Below the pieces are notes generated by a model. The model was not told the DNA's origin. It saw only the letters and a list, made by a program, of their open reading frames with translations, and ran no database searches. The position numbers were made by a program, and so were the translations under genes. A stretch of DNA of 64,000 nucleotides from an uncultured Sphingomonas sp. (GTDB lineage: Bacteria; Pseudomonadota; Alphaproteobacteria; Sphingomonadales; Sphingomonadaceae): NCBI RefSeq assembly GCF_937859915.1, contig NZ_CALMAW010000062.1, positions 1-64,000 on the forward strand. The letters run 5' to 3'. Positions 55,324-64,000 of the stretch are shown piece by piece. The stretch's first letter is position 1, and every line of letters starts with the position of its first letter.

Positions 55324-57633
55324 ATGCCCAGTTTCGCTCGTGACCTCGAAACCACCCTTCACAACGCGCTGGCCGCTGCCAGCACGCGCAAGCATGAATA
55401 CGCCACGCTCGAGCATCTGCTGCTCGCGCTGATCGGCGACGAGCATGCCGCCCAGGTCATGGCGGGCTGCGGCGTCGAGCTGTCCGAGCTTCGCGACGCC
55501 GTCACCCATTATCTCGATACCGAACTCGACGCGCTCAAGACGGACACCGAAACCGATCCGTCGCCCACCTCCGGTTTCCAGCGCGTGATCCAGCGCGCCA
55601 TCCTCCACGTGCAGTCCTCCGGTCGCGAGGAGGTGACGGGCGCCAATGTGCTCGTCGCGCTCTTCTCCGAGCGCGAGAGCTATGCGGTATATTTCCTGCA
55701 GCAGCAGGACATGACGCGCCTCGATGCGGTGAGCTTCATCAGCCACGGCGTCGGCAAGGGCACCCAGCCAACGGAGGCACGTGACGTGAAGGGCGCAGAG
55801 GACGACAAGCCGCAAAAGGCCGAGCCGAAGGCGAAGGGCGACAGCGCGCTCAAGCAGTTCACCGTCAACCTGAACGACAAGGCCAAGGACGGCCGGGTCG
55901 ATCCGCTGATCGGCCGCCATGCCGAGGTGGATCGCACGATCCAGATCCTCTGCCGGCGGTCGAAGAACAACCCGCTCTATGTGGGCGATCCCGGCGTCGG
56001 CAAGACCGCGATCGCCGAGGGTCTGGCGCGCAAGATCATCGAGGGCCAGGTGCCCGAGGTGCTCAAGCCCGCGGTGATCTACTCGCTCGATATGGGCGCG
56101 CTGCTTGCCGGCACGCGCTATCGCGGCGATTTCGAGGAGCGGCTCAAGCAGGTCGTCTCCGAGCTCGAGAAGCTGCCGCACGCGGTGCTGTTCATCGATG
56201 AGATCCACACGGTGATCGGTGCCGGCGCCACCTCGGGCGGCGCGATGGATGCCTCGAACCTGTTGAAGCCCGCTTTGTCGGGCGGACAGATCCGCTGCAT
56301 CGGCTCGACCACCTACAAGGAATTCCGCAACCATTTCGAGAAGGACCGCGCGCTGCTGCGGCGCTTCCAGAAGATCGACGTCAACGAGCCCTCGGTCGAG
56401 GACACGATCAAGATCATCACCGGTCTGCGCCCCAGCTTCGAGGCGCATCACCACCTCAAGTACACGGCGGATGCGATCAAGTCGGCGGTGGAGCTGTCGG
56501 CACGCTACATCAACGACCGCAAACTGCCCGATAAGGCGATCGACGTGATCGACGAAGCCGGCGCGATGCAGATGCTGGTGCCCGAGAACCGCCGCAAGAA
56601 GGTGATCGGCACGCGCGAGGTCGAGGCGGTGATCGCCACGATGGCGCGCATCCCACCCAAGTCGGTGTCGTCCGACGACAAGAAGGTGCTCGAGACGCTC
56701 GAGACCGATCTCAAGCGCGTCGTGTTCGGCCAGGCCAAGGCGATCGAGACGCTCGCCTCGGCGATCAAGCTGTCGCGTGCGGGTCTGCGCGAGCCCGACA
56801 AGCCGATCGGCAACTATCTCTTCTCGGGGCCGACCGGCGTCGGCAAGACCGAGGTCGCGCGCCAGCTCGCTGAGATATTGGGCATCCCGCTCCAGCGTTT
56901 CGACATGTCCGAATATATGGAGCGCCACAGCGTCTCGCGGCTGATCGGCGCGCCCCCGGGCTATGTCGGCTATGATCAGGGTGGCCTGCTCACCGACGCG
57001 GTCGACCAAAATCCGCATTCGGTGCTGCTGCTCGACGAGATCGAGAAGGCGCATCCCGACCTGTTCAACATCCTCCTGCAGGTGATGGACAACGGCAAGC
57101 TCACCGATCATCACGGTAAGACGGTCGATTTCAGGAATACCATCCTGATCATGACGACCAATGCCGGCGCGTCCGACATGGCGCGCGAGTCGGTCGGCTT
57201 CGGCAATCTCTCCCGTGAGGGCGAGGACGAGGAGGCGGTGAAGAAGATGTTCACCCCCGAATTCCGCAATCGTCTCGATGCGATCGTGCCGTTCGGCTAT
57301 CTCCCGCCCGAGGTCGTCTCGCGCGTTGTCGAGAAGTTTATCCTCCAGCTCGAGTTGCAGCTTGCCGATCGCAACGTCCACATCGCGCTCGAGGACGACG
57401 CGCGCGACTGGCTGACCGCCAAGGGCTATGACAAGCTCTATGGTGCCCGCCCGATGGGCCGCCTGATCCAGGAGAAGATCAAGCAGCCGCTCGCCGAGGA
57501 ACTGCTGTTCGGCAAGCTCGTCAACGGCGGCGAGGTCCGCGTGAAACTGAAGGACGACGCGCTCGCCTTCGAGATCACGCCCGGCGCGCCCAAGGCGAGC
57601 AAGGGCCGCAAGACGGTGGCCGCCAAGGCCTAA
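55324..57633 (+). CDS. clpA: ATP-dependent Clp protease ATPase ClpA
   Basis: A 769-residue AAA+ unfoldase: N-domain (EYATLEHLLLALIGDEHAAQ), D1 Walker A GDPGVGKT, D2 Walker A GPTGVGKT, sensor FTPEFRNRLDAI, and C-terminal GARPMGRLIQEKIK. The ClpP-contact loop reads SVGFGN instead of the IGL of E. coli ClpA, as in other alphaproteobacteria. It feeds proteins to ClpP. The clpS gene that often precedes clpA is not upstream. A strong terminator follows. Confidence 0.95.
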   Translation: MPSFARDLETTLHNALAAASTRKHEYATLEHLLLALIGDEHAAQVMAGCGVELSELRDAVTHYLDTELDALKTDTETDPSPTSGFQRVIQRAILHVQSSGREEVTGANVLVALFSERESYAVYFLQQQDMTRLDAVSFISHGVGKGTQPTEARDVKGAEDDKPQKAEPKAKGDSALKQFTVNLNDKAKDGRVDPLIGRHAEVDRTIQILCRRSKNNPLYVGDPGVGKTAIAEGLARKIIEGQVPEVLKPAVIYSLDMGALLAGTRYRGDFEERLKQVVSELEKLPHAVLFIDEIHTVIGAGATSGGAMDASNLLKPALSGGQIRCIGSTTYKEFRNHFEKDRALLRRFQKIDVNEPSVEDTIKIITGLRPSFEAHHHLKYTADAIKSAVELSARYINDRKLPDKAIDVIDEAGAMQMLVPENRRKKVIGTREVEAVIATMARIPPKSVSSDDKKVLETLETDLKRVVFGQAKAIETLASAIKLSRAGLREPDKPIGNYLFSGPTGVGKTEVARQLAEILGIPLQRFDMSEYMERHSVSRLIGAPPGYVGYDQGGLLTDAVDQNPHSVLLLDEIEKAHPDLFNILLQVMDNGKLTDHHGKTVDFRNTILIMTTNAGASDMARESVGFGNLSREGEDEEAVKKMFTPEFRNRLDAIVPFGYLPPEVVSRVVEKFILQLELQLADRNVHIALEDDARDWLTAKGYDKLYGARPMGRLIQEKIKQPLAEELLFGKLVNGGEVRVKLKDDALAFEITPGAPKASKGRKTVAAKA

Positions 57634-57659
57634 CCGTCGACCGTCCCAAAACCAAAAAC

Positions 57660-57687
57660 GGCCGGGCAGCGATGCCCGGCCCTTTCT
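57660..57687. terminator. Intrinsic terminator between clpA and glycine-zipper gene
   Basis: GGCCGGGCA and TGCCCGGCC form a 9-bp perfect stem with the loop GCGA, followed by CTTTCT on the plus strand. On the minus strand the stem is followed by GTTTTTGGTTTT, so it can serve both convergent genes. Confidence 0.85.
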
Positions 57688-57732
57688 ATGCGGGTGGGCC
57701 GTCCGGGCGCGGAGGCCCGGCCAACCCCGCGA

Positions 57733-58032
57733 TCAGCAGCCGCGACGGTGCCGCGTGTGCGACTTGTCGAGATGGCGACCCAGCAGGGCGCCACCGACGC
57801 CGCCCGCAGCCGTGCCGAGCACGCCTCCACCGACCGCATTGCCGATCAGCGCGCCGCCGACGCCACCTGCGATCGTGCCGACCGCACCATTGCCGCCGCC
57901 GCAGCGATGGCGATAATGGCCGCCGCGACCATGATAATAATGATGATCGTAGGCGAGCGCCGGGGTCACCGGAACCACCGCGGGCGTCGCCGTGATCGCG
58001 AGCAGGGCACCTAGGACGAGCTTGTTCTTCAT
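57733..58032 (-). CDS. Glycine-zipper 2TM domain outer-envelope protein
   Basis: A 99-residue protein starting at ATG 58032 (MKNKLVLGALLA), with GGAG upstream. Signal peptide, then a His/Tyr-rich stretch (YDHHYYHGRGGHYRH), then a Gly-zipper region (GTIAGGVGGALIGNAVGGGVLG) typical of Rick-17kDa-type proteins. It has no lipobox I can see. An EcfG-like promoter with one mismatch (GCAAC-N16-CGTT) lies upstream. Confidence 0.75.
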   Translation of the reverse strand: MKNKLVLGALLAITATPAVVPVTPALAYDHHYYHGRGGHYRHRCGGGNGAVGTIAGGVGGALIGNAVGGGVLGTAAGGVGGALLGRHLDKSHTRHRRGC

Positions 58033-58058
58033 ATCATTCTCCATCGTGACGCAGCCGT

Positions 58059-58083
58059 AACGCATATGCCATGTTCTGGTTGC
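58059..58083 (-). promoter_or_regulatory. EcfG-like promoter, one mismatch
   Basis: On the minus strand GCAAC, 16 bases, CGTT, against the consensus GGAAC-N16-CGTT. It lies 26 bases upstream of the glycine-zipper gene. Confidence 0.35.
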
Positions 58084-58302
58084 CCGATCATGTCGATCGG
58101 CATCGCCGCGGTGAACGGATTTCCGCGGCCCTGTCGCCGCTATGCCGATCGCCGCTGCAACCGGATATGAACGGCCCCGAATCGCTTCCCCTGATCGGGG
58201 GCGCATGCCACATTACCCATCGTGGTTAACGGCATTCGGGCGACCGTCCGATCCGTCCGGGTGCAGCGTTCCTTCTCCTCCCGACTGTCAGGGGCTTGCC
58301 CG

Positions 58303-59076
58303 ATGTCCAGGCGCCGACGCCCGCTCCTTCTCGCGCTCGTCGCGATCGGCCTCAGCGCCGGCACCGGCGTCCCGGTCATGATGCATCACCGCGGCTATTG
58401 GGCGACACAGCCTCCGAGCGCCCGCCCCTCGCGCTTCACGCCCGCCGACGCGATGCGGCTGCGCCCCGGCCAATATGCCTGGTCGCCCTATGGCGACGAT
58501 CCGACGCCGCTGCATATCGCGATCGACCTCACCAACCAGCGCGCCTTCGTCTTCCAGGGCCGCGCATTGGTCGGGATCGCGACCGTCTCGACCGGCAAGC
58601 CCGGGCACGGCACCCCGACCGGCACCTACCCGATCCTCGAAAAGGCGGTCTGGCACCGCTCGAACCTCTATTCGAACGCGCCGATGCCCTACATGCAACG
58701 GCTGACCTGGGGCGGCGTCGCGCTCCATGCCGGCTATAATCCGGGGCATCCCGCCTCGCACGGCTGTATCCGCCTGCCCTATGGCTTTGCGCGCATCCTG
58801 TTCCGCGCGACGGAAGTCGGCGGGATGGTGGTGGTGACCCGCGGCGTGCCGATCGCCGCGCCGCCGCTGCCCGTGGAGCAGATGGCGCGGGCGGAGCCGC
58901 CGGTGACAGACATGCCAGCCGCGCCATCCGACGCCGCGATGACGTATGACGTGCCGCGCGACGCTCCGGAGACATTCGACGCGCCGCTCGGGCCACGCCC
59001 ACCGCGGCCGGCCCCGAGCGTCGCGATGATCAGCACCGAGCGCAGCGTCGCGGTGATGTCGTCGACCTTACTTTAG
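58303..59076 (+). CDS. L,D-transpeptidase (YkuD family)
   Basis: A 257-residue protein starting at ATG 58303 (AGGGG upstream). Signal/anchor segment (LLLALVAIGLSAG), then a YkuD domain with the catalytic Cys in PASHGCIRLPYG and the earlier HAGYNPGHP. The C-terminus is a long Pro/Ala tail. It makes 3-3 peptidoglycan cross-links or attaches outer-membrane proteins to the wall. A hairpin-rich repeat follows. Confidence 0.88.
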   Translation: MSRRRRPLLLALVAIGLSAGTGVPVMMHHRGYWATQPPSARPSRFTPADAMRLRPGQYAWSPYGDDPTPLHIAIDLTNQRAFVFQGRALVGIATVSTGKPGHGTPTGTYPILEKAVWHRSNLYSNAPMPYMQRLTWGGVALHAGYNPGHPASHGCIRLPYGFARILFRATEVGGMVVVTRGVPIAAPPLPVEQMARAEPPVTDMPAAPSDAAMTYDVPRDAPETFDAPLGPRPPRPAPSVAMISTERSVAVMSSTLL

Positions 59077-59188
59077 CCCTCTCCCTCCGGGAGAGGGTTG
59101 GGTGAGGGTCTCCAGCCCCCGAGCTGGGACGCGACGGCTGCGCCGCCGCTCCCCCTCACCCCGACCCTCTCCCCGCCGGGGAGAGGGG
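59077..59188. repeat. Extragenic palindrome, family C (CCCTCTCCC)
   Basis: CCCTCTCCCTCCGGGAGAGGG, then TTGGGTGAGGG, and its inverted partner CCCTCACCCCGACCCTCTCCCCGCCGGGGAGAGGG. It lies between convergent ldt and lolD and may end transcription from both sides. Confidence 0.6.
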
Positions 59189-59194
59189 GCGTTC

Positions 59195-59869
59195 TTACCC
59201 CAGCACGCCCTCGTGCAGCCGGACCACCCGGTCCATCCGCGCCGCCAGCCGCTCGTTGTGGGTCGCGATCACCGCGGCGGTGCCCTCCTCGCGGACCAGC
59301 CGCAGGAACTCGACCAGCACGATGTCGGCGGTCGCCTCGTCGAGATTGCCGGTCGGCTCGTCCGCCAGCACCAGCGCGGGCCGGTTGGCGAGCGCCCGCG
59401 CCACCGCGACGCGCTGCTGCTCGCCGCCCGACAGCTTCGAAGGCCGATGGTCGAGCCGGTGCGACAGCCCCAGCGTGCCGAGCAGCAGGCGCGAGCGCTC
59501 GTCCGCCTCGGCCCGTGTCGCACCGTGGATCATCAGCGGCAGCACGACATTCTCCTGCGCCGAGAAATCGGGCAGCAGATGGTGGAATTGGTAGACGAAG
59601 CCGAGCCGGTCGCGGCGGACCCGCGTGCGCCCGTCATTGTCGAGCTTGGCCGCCTCCTCGCCGGCGATGCGGATCGATCCCTCGAAGCCGCCCTCGAGCA
59701 GCCCGATCGCCTGCAGCATCGTCGACTTGCCCGAACCGCTGGGCCCGAGCAGCGCGACGATCTCGCCGGGCGCGACCGACAGGTTGACGCCGCGCAGGAC
59801 ATGGATGGTGTGCCCGCCCTGCTCGTAGCTGCGCCGCAGATTGGTGACGTGAAGGATCGGCTCATTCAT
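59195..59869 (-). CDS. lolD: Lipoprotein release ABC ATPase LolD
   Basis: A 224-residue protein: Walker [27 protein letters not shown] signature, [12 protein letters not shown] Walker B, and [18 protein letters not shown] as the Q-loop region. It powers LolCDE to release lipoproteins from the inner membrane. Overlaps lolC by 8 bases. Confidence 0.92.
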   Translation of the reverse strand: MNEPILHVTNLRRSYEQGGHTIHVLRGVNLSVAPGEIVALLGPSGSGKSTMLQAIGLLEGGFEGSIRIAGEEAAKLDNDGRTRVRRDRLGFVYQFHHLLPDFSAQENVVLPLMIHGATRAEADERSRLLLGTLGLSHRLDHRPSKLSGGEQQRVAVARALANRPALVLADEPTGNLDEATADIVLVEFLRLVREEGTAAVIATHNERLAARMDRVVRLHEGVLG

Positions 59870-61109
59870 AGCGCAGCACCTGGACGGGATCGGTGCTCGA
59901 CGCCTTGTAGGCGGGATAGAGCGTCGCGAGGAAGGTGAGGATCAGCGTCATCGCGATGATGATCGTGATGTCGAGCGGATCGGTCTTAGACGGGAGTTCG
60001 GTGAGCACCCGCACCGACGGATCCCACAGCTGCGCGCCGGTCATCGCCTGGATCGCGTCGACGACGTCCTGGCGCAGGAACAGGAAGATCGCGCCGAGAA
60101 TCAGGCCGAGCCCGGTGCCGAGCACGCCGATCGTCATCCCCACGGTCATGAAGATGCGCAGCATCGCCGCGCGGCTCGCCCCCATCGTGCGCAGGATCGC
60201 GATGTCGCGCGTCTTGGCGCGGACCAGCATGATCAGCGACGACAGGATGTTGAACGCCGCGATCAGGATGACGATGCCGAGCACCACGAACATGGTGACG
60301 CGCTCGACCTCGAGCGCCTGGAACAGCGAGGCGTTCATCTGCCGCCAGTCGGTGATGGTGCCGTCGCGGATCACTTTCGGCGCGAGCGGCGCGACGATCT
60401 GCGCGACCTTGTCGGGATCGACCGTGCGCAGCTCGACCATCTGGACGGTGTTGCCCAGCAGCAACAGGCTCTGCGCGTCCTCCATCGGCATGACGACATA
60501 GGCCTTGTCGAAGTCATAGATGCCGATCTCGAAGGTCGCCGCCACCCGGTAGCTGACGATGCGCGGCGCGGTCCCGAACGGCGTCGATTCGCCTGCCGGA
60601 TTGAGCACGCTGATCGAATCGCCGACCCCGATGCCGAGCGCCTCGGCGAGCTTGGTGCCGATCACGACATTGCCCGAGCCGGGCGTCACTTCGGCGAGGT
60701 CGCCCGCCTTGACGTCGGGCCCGATGGTCGCGCGCAGATCGGGCAGCGCCATGCCGCGCAGCAGGATCGGTTCGACCCGCCCGCCAACTTGCGAGAAGAG
60801 CGGCTGCTCGATCAGCGGGATCGCCGAGGTGACGCCGGGCGTCTCCTTCGCCAGTCTGGCGATGCGCTGCCAGTCGGGCAGGCCGCGGCCCTCATAGCCC
60901 TGGATGATCGCCTGGCCGTTGAGCCCGATGGTCTTGTCGAACAGCTCGGCGCGGAAGCCGTTCATCACGCTCATCACGACAATCAGTGCGGCGACGCCGA
61001 GCGCGACCGCGCCCAGACTGATCGTCGCGACCAGCAGGATGAACGCCTCGCCGCGGCCCGGCAGCAGATAGCGCCGCGCGATCATCCGCTCGGTGCGGTC
61101 GAGGATCAC
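59862..61109 (-). CDS. lolC: Lipoprotein-releasing permease LolC/LolE
   Basis: A 415-residue membrane protein: an N-terminal segment then a long periplasmic domain, then three segments near the C-terminus ([21 protein letters not shown] ... [23 protein letters not shown]). [21 protein letters not shown] is the family start. Only one such permease is present, as in alphaproteobacteria with a single LolC/E type. The longer track start (61178) runs through a palindromic repeat, so I start at GTG 61109 (VILDRTERM); GTG 61124 is possible. Confidence 0.9.
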   Translation of the reverse strand: MILDRTERMIARRYLLPGRGEAFILLVATISLGAVALGVAALIVVMSVMNGFRAELFDKTIGLNGQAIIQGYEGRGLPDWQRIARLAKETPGVTSAIPLIEQPLFSQVGGRVEPILLRGMALPDLRATIGPDVKAGDLAEVTPGSGNVVIGTKLAEALGIGVGDSISVLNPAGESTPFGTAPRIVSYRVAATFEIGIYDFDKAYVVMPMEDAQSLLLLGNTVQMVELRTVDPDKVAQIVAPLAPKVIRDGTITDWRQMNASLFQALEVERVTMFVVLGIVILIAAFNILSSLIMLVRAKTRDIAILRTMGASRAAMLRIFMTVGMTIGVLGTGLGLILGAIFLFLRQDVVDAIQAMTGAQLWDPSVRVLTELPSKTDPLDITIIIAMTLILTFLATLYPAYKASSTDPVQVLRYE

Positions 61110-61132
61110 CGGAAGCCGCCGCACATACAAAT

Positions 61133-61206
61133 CCCGTTCGCACTGAGCGAAGTCGAAGTGCAGCCACCGCAAGCGCATAGCCTTCGACTGCGCTCAGGCC
61201 GAACGG
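61133..61206. repeat. Extragenic palindrome, family B
   Basis: CCCGTTCGcacTGAGCGAAGTCGAAG and CTTCGACTGCGCTCAggcCGAACGG form long inverted arms. Same family as 24221-24318. It fills the gap between proS and lolC, and a read-through in one frame looks like a false N-terminal extension of lolC. Confidence 0.65.
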
Positions 61207-61227
61207 AGGTGGGGGCGTATTCAGAGC

Positions 61228-62544
61228 TCAAGAAGCCACCTTCGCGATCGCATCTTCGATCGACAGCTCAATCTTCTCGCCGGTCGGGCGGCGCTTGAGT
61301 TCGACGACGCCCTTGGCGATGCCCTTGGGGCCGACGACGATCTGCCAGGGCAGACCGATCAGGTCCATCGTCGCGAACTTGGCGCCGCCGCGCTCGTCGC
61401 GGTCGTCGTACAGCGTCTCGACGCCCGCGGCCTGCAGCCTGGCGTAGAGATCGTCGGCCGCGGCCGCACAGGTCGCATCGTCGGCGCGCATGTTGATCAG
61501 GCCGACCGCATAGGGCGCGACCGAGTCGGGCCAGATGATCCCGGCCTCGTCATGGCTCGCCTCGATGATCGCGCCGACCAGCCGCGACACGCCGATCCCG
61601 TAGCTGCCCATATGCGGGGTGAGCTTGGTGCCGTCGGGGCCCTGCACCTCGAGCCCCATCGGCTTGGAATATTTCTCGCCGAAGTAGAAGATGTGCCCGA
61701 CCTCGATCCCGCGCGACTGGCGCAGATCGGCGCCGGCTTCCGCCTCGCGCGGCAAGTCGCGCTTCTCGTCGGTCGCGGCATAGTCGGCGACCGCGCCGGA
61801 GACGATCGCCTGCAGCGCCTCGGCATCGTCGAAGTCGACCGCGCCCGGCGCCACCGAGGTTTCCCAATTGCGGTGATAGAAGACATCGCTTTCGCCGGTG
61901 GGGGCGAGCACGATGAACTCGTGGCTGAGATCGCCGCCGATCGGCCCCGTGTCGGCCTGCATCGGGATCGCGCGCAGCCCCATCCGCGCGTAGGTGTTGA
62001 GATAGGAGACGAACATCCGGTTGTAGCTGTGGCGCGCGCCGGCTTCATCGACGTCGAAGCTGTAGGCGTCCTTCATCAGGAATTCGCGGCCCCGCATCAC
62101 GCCGAAGCGCGGGCGGACCTCGTCGCGGAACTTCCACTGGATATGATAGAGGATGCGCGGCAGGTCACGGTAGGAGCGCGCGCTCTCGCGGAAGAGGCTG
62201 GTGATCATCTCCTCATTGGTCGGTCCGTACAGCATGTCGCGGTCGTGGCGATCCTTGATGCGGAGCATCTCGGGACCATAGGCGTCGTAGCGGCCCGATT
62301 CGCGCCACAGATCGGCGGACTGCAGCGTCGGCATCAGCAGCTCGATCGCGCCGGCGCGGTCCTGCTCTTCGCGGACGATCTGCTCGATCTTGCGGAGTAC
62401 GCGCAGGCCGAGCGGCAGCCAGGCGTAGATTCCCGCGGCGGTCTGCCGGACGAGGCCGGCGCGGAGCATCAGCTTGTGGCTGACGATCTGCGCGTCGGTC
62501 GGCGATTCCTTGAGGACGGGCAGGAAGTGGCGGGAGAGACGCAT
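61228..62544 (-). CDS. proS: Prolyl-tRNA synthetase, short bacterial form
   Basis: A 438-residue class II synthetase: [24 protein letters not shown], motif 2 ([29 protein letters not shown]), motif 3 near [18 protein letters not shown], and the anticodon domain at the end. It lacks the YbaK-like editing insert found in longer ProS forms, as in other alphaproteobacteria. Start ATG 62544; the longer track start is not supported. Next to lolC on the same strand. Confidence 0.95.
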   Translation of the reverse strand: MRLSRHFLPVLKESPTDAQIVSHKLMLRAGLVRQTAAGIYAWLPLGLRVLRKIEQIVREEQDRAGAIELLMPTLQSADLWRESGRYDAYGPEMLRIKDRHDRDMLYGPTNEEMITSLFRESARSYRDLPRILYHIQWKFRDEVRPRFGVMRGREFLMKDAYSFDVDEAGARHSYNRMFVSYLNTYARMGLRAIPMQADTGPIGGDLSHEFIVLAPTGESDVFYHRNWETSVAPGAVDFDDAEALQAIVSGAVADYAATDEKRDLPREAEAGADLRQSRGIEVGHIFYFGEKYSKPMGLEVQGPDGTKLTPHMGSYGIGVSRLVGAIIEASHDEAGIIWPDSVAPYAVGLINMRADDATCAAAADDLYARLQAAGVETLYDDRDERGGAKFATMDLIGLPWQIVVGPKGIAKGVVELKRRPTGEKIELSIEDAIAKVAS

Positions 62545-62955
62545 CGCGACCTTCGCAGTGACGCCCGCACCACGGAATGCAGGGGGCGTCGCCGCTCTAT
62601 TGCGCACGGCTTGCGGTGGCAACCTCGCCCCATGTTGCGGAATCGACACAGAGCGTGTCCTTTCGTTGCAGCCGCTCCACTATGCCAATGACAAGCCCGG
62701 CGTCTTGCCTCTAGGGATGATGCACGAACACAGGCACGGCCATGGTTCGGGGAGGGCGTCTCGGCCCCGTGGTTCCCTTTCTGAGGGGGGATGGAACCGC
62801 GAGCGGGCCGAACGCCGAAACTGGGGGCTGACGAGCGATCGTCACGCGGGATGCCCGGGTCGCAAGATCCGGGCGTTTCGCATTTGGGCCCGCTCACCTG
62901 CACCCATCGAGACCATTGCGCGTTGATCCTGCACCCTTCAATCGGAGCGCAGATC
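62545..62955 (+). ncRNA. 411-base gap with a long hairpin and terminator-like stem
   Basis: No convincing gene. At 62755-62816 a long imperfect stem forms: GGCGT/ACGCC (5 bp), TCGGCCC/GGGCCGA (7 bp) and CGTGGTTCC/GGAACCGCG (9 bp), with one-base and three-base bulges. At 62851-62876 a second stem (ATGCCCGG/CCGGGCGT) is followed by TTCGCATTT. The order of a structured domain then a terminator-like hairpin suits a small RNA or a leader of the gene at 62956. It does not match tmRNA, SRP RNA or RNase P as far as I can read. Confidence 0.35.
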
Positions 62956-63111
62956 ATGGCAAGCCAACCACCTCCCGGCGATCCCGTCACACCGATCGAC
63001 GATCCGGTGCCGACCCCGGTCGATCCGCCGATCGTCACCCCCAGCGATCCCGGCGCGACGCCGAGCCAGCCGCCCGAACCGGGCAGCGATCCTTTCACCG
63101 AAGGTCCCTGA
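62956..63111 (+). CDS. 51-residue Pro/Asp-rich protein
   Basis: MASQPPPGDPVTPIDDPVPT to GSDPFTEGP, very rich in Pro, Asp and Thr, with no signal peptide. Probably intrinsically disordered. Track shows it inside a longer ORF, but GGAGCG and ATG 62956 give a natural start. Small Pro-rich proteins of this kind occur in sphingomonads; function unknown. Confidence 0.55.
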   Translation: MASQPPPGDPVTPIDDPVPTPVDPPIVTPSDPGATPSQPPEPGSDPFTEGP

Positions 63112-63152
63112 TCTTCACCAGCGGCTAAGCTTTGGTCGGTAGCATCGCATCC

Positions 63153-63344
63153 ATGCTGCCGATCCGCCACAAAGCGATCTTCAAGAGCCGCTGGATGGCG
63201 CTGCTGTGGGCGGCGGGGATCATCTGGACTGCGGTCGACTTCGCCGGCGGACGGTCGCAAGGCGACGGCAATAGCGCGTCGGGCAATGACGAGATGGCCG
63301 ATGTCGCGGCGGCCGCGAACGCGTTCGACGGGATGGGAAAATAG
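63153..63344 (+). CDS. Small single-pass membrane protein, unknown
   Basis: A 63-residue protein starting at ATG 63153 (MLPIRHKAIFKSRWM), with one membrane segment (ALLWAAGIIWTAVDFAG) and a hydrophilic, Asn/Gly/Asp-rich tail (DGNSASGNDEMADVAA). Track starts earlier at TTG. No family recognised. Confidence 0.5.
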   Translation: MLPIRHKAIFKSRWMALLWAAGIIWTAVDFAGGRSQGDGNSASGNDEMADVAAAANAFDGMGK

Positions 63345-63369
63345 CGCGGCGGCCTTTTCAGCCGTTTCC

Positions 63370-63529
63370 GTCGTCCCGGCGAAAGCCGGGATCCATAGAC
63401 GGCGGCGCACCGGCTATCGCACGCCGTCATCGCTATGCCGCGTCAGCACACGGCACCGGTCACACATCTGTCGTCCCCGACCCCCGGCGATGCGCCGCAT
63501 CAATGGGTCCCGGCTTTCGCCGGGACGAC
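63370..63529. repeat. Extragenic palindrome pair, family A
   Basis: GTCGTCCCGGCGAAAGCCGG (63370-63396 with flanks) and its inverted partner CCGGCTTTCGCCGGGACGAC (to 63529) are nearly perfect copies separated by about 106 bases, in the gap before the pyrG 3' end. It is the clearest member of family A in the window. Confidence 0.7.
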
Positions 63530-63537
63530 GCGCTGAA

Positions 63538-64000
63538 TCAGACCAGCCGGCTCTGCTTGAGCGCTGCCTCGATGAAGCTCGCGAACAGCGGGTGCGGTTC
63601 GAACGGCTTGCTCTTGAGTTCGGGGTGGAATTGGACGCCGACGAACCAGGGATGGTCGGGCCGCTCGACGATCTCGGGCAGTTCGCCGTCGGGGGACATG
63701 CCCGAGAACACCAGCCCTCCCTTCTCCAGCGCGTCGCGATAGTGGACGTTGACCTCGTAGCGGTGGCGATGCCGCTCCGAGATCGCCTGGCCGCCATAGA
63801 TCGCCGCGACATGGCTGTTGCCGGCGAGCTTGGCATCATAGGCACCGAGCCGCATCGTGCCGCCGAGATCGCCGCCCTCCTCGCGCTTCTGCAGGCCCTC
63901 GGCCGTCATCCACTCGGTGATCAGGCCGACGACGGGCTCGTCGGTCGGGCCGAACTCGGTGGTCGAGGCCGTCTCGATCCCGGCCGTGTTCCGGGCACCC
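63538..64000 (-). CDS. pyrG: CTP synthase, C-terminal part (truncated by window)
   Basis: The frame is open to the window edge and contains the end of the class I glutaminase domain: [38 protein letters not shown] and the catalytic His-Glu pair in [18 protein letters not shown]. The synthetase domain and the glutaminase Cys lie outside the window. It makes CTP from UTP and glutamine. The track's start at 63909 is only an internal Met. Confidence 0.93.
   Translation of the reverse strand, partial: GARNTAGIETASTTEFGPTDEPVVGLITEWMTAEGLQKREEGGDLGGTMRLGAYDAKLAGNSHVAAIYGGQAISERHRHRYEVNVHYRDALEKGGLVFSGMSPDGELPEIVERPDHPWFVGVQFHPELKSKPFEPHPLFASFIEAALKQSRLV

Noticed and set aside
53914-57381. 1155-residue minus-strand ORF
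   Set aside because: Only its C-terminal 326 residues are a real quinone oxidoreductase; the rest is antisense to clpA and reflects high GC at codon position 3.
61110-61178. N-terminal extension of lolC in the ORF track
   Set aside because: It translates a family B palindrome and is not part of the LolC family start.
62474-62926. 150-residue plus-strand ORF before the Pro-rich gene
   Set aside because: Its first part is antisense to proS and the rest passes through the long hairpin; no motif or good start. Treated as non-coding.

Overview
The window is about 64 kb of a GC-rich alphaproteobacterial chromosome, most likely Sphingomonas or a close sphingomonad. The main evidence is the gene order rpsB-tsf-pyrH-frr-uppS-cdsA-dxr-rseP-bamA-skp-fabZ, together with EcfG-type promoters (GGAAC-N16-CGTT), a GAAC-N7-GAAC LexA-type box, a short ProS and a DUF1013/TrcR gene. 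No lpxD or lpxA flanks fabZ, which fits a lineage that replaces LPS with glycosphingolipids. That last point is inference from this locus only.

Region 1 (1 to about 12.3 kb) is the right part of a prophage. Its left end lies outside the window and no integrase is visible. It holds tail-associated small genes, a large GH30 glycosidase fused to FnIII domains and a lectin-like tail domain, a secreted GH5 glycosidase, a lysis cassette (membrane protein, spanin-like protein, lytic transglycosylase, holin-like protein), and a reversed KilA-N antirepressor gene. Four copies of a hairpin plus leader module sit in the lysis region. An 18-bp perfect palindrome, a 13-bp hairpin and several tiny ORFs sit beyond the KilA-N gene.

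Region 2 (12.4 to 30.3 kb) is core: a PilZ protein, glutaryl-CoA dehydrogenase, rpmE, mobA, then the long reverse-strand block for translation, isoprenoid, phospholipid and outer-membrane assembly (rpsB to fabZ). pssA and psd for phosphatidylethanolamine, then icd, follow. Between rpsB and pssA lies a small membrane protein gene with both a LexA-type box and an EcfG-type promoter.

Region 3 (30.4 to 46.4 kb) is envelope and stress: a TonB-dependent receptor, a Spy-like periplasmic protein, a small stress-type protein, a general-stress flavin-binding-fold protein, an SRPBCC-ADH-SDR operon behind an EcfG promoter, four glycosyltransferases followed by a YadG/YadH-type ABC exporter and a ZntB-like channel, and phhA followed by an ECF sigma factor and its NrsF-type anti-sigma.

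Region 4 (46.5 to 64 kb) is housekeeping: ligA, queA, a periplasmic PPIase, coaD, ispA, xseB, trcR, a GST, a quinone oxidoreductase, a DUF1192 gene, clpA, a glycine-zipper protein, an L,D-transpeptidase, lolD-lolC, proS, two small proteins and the 3' end of pyrG. Three families of extragenic palindromes are scattered through regions 2 to 4. The 411-base gap upstream of the proline-rich gene holds a long imperfect hairpin that may be an RNA.
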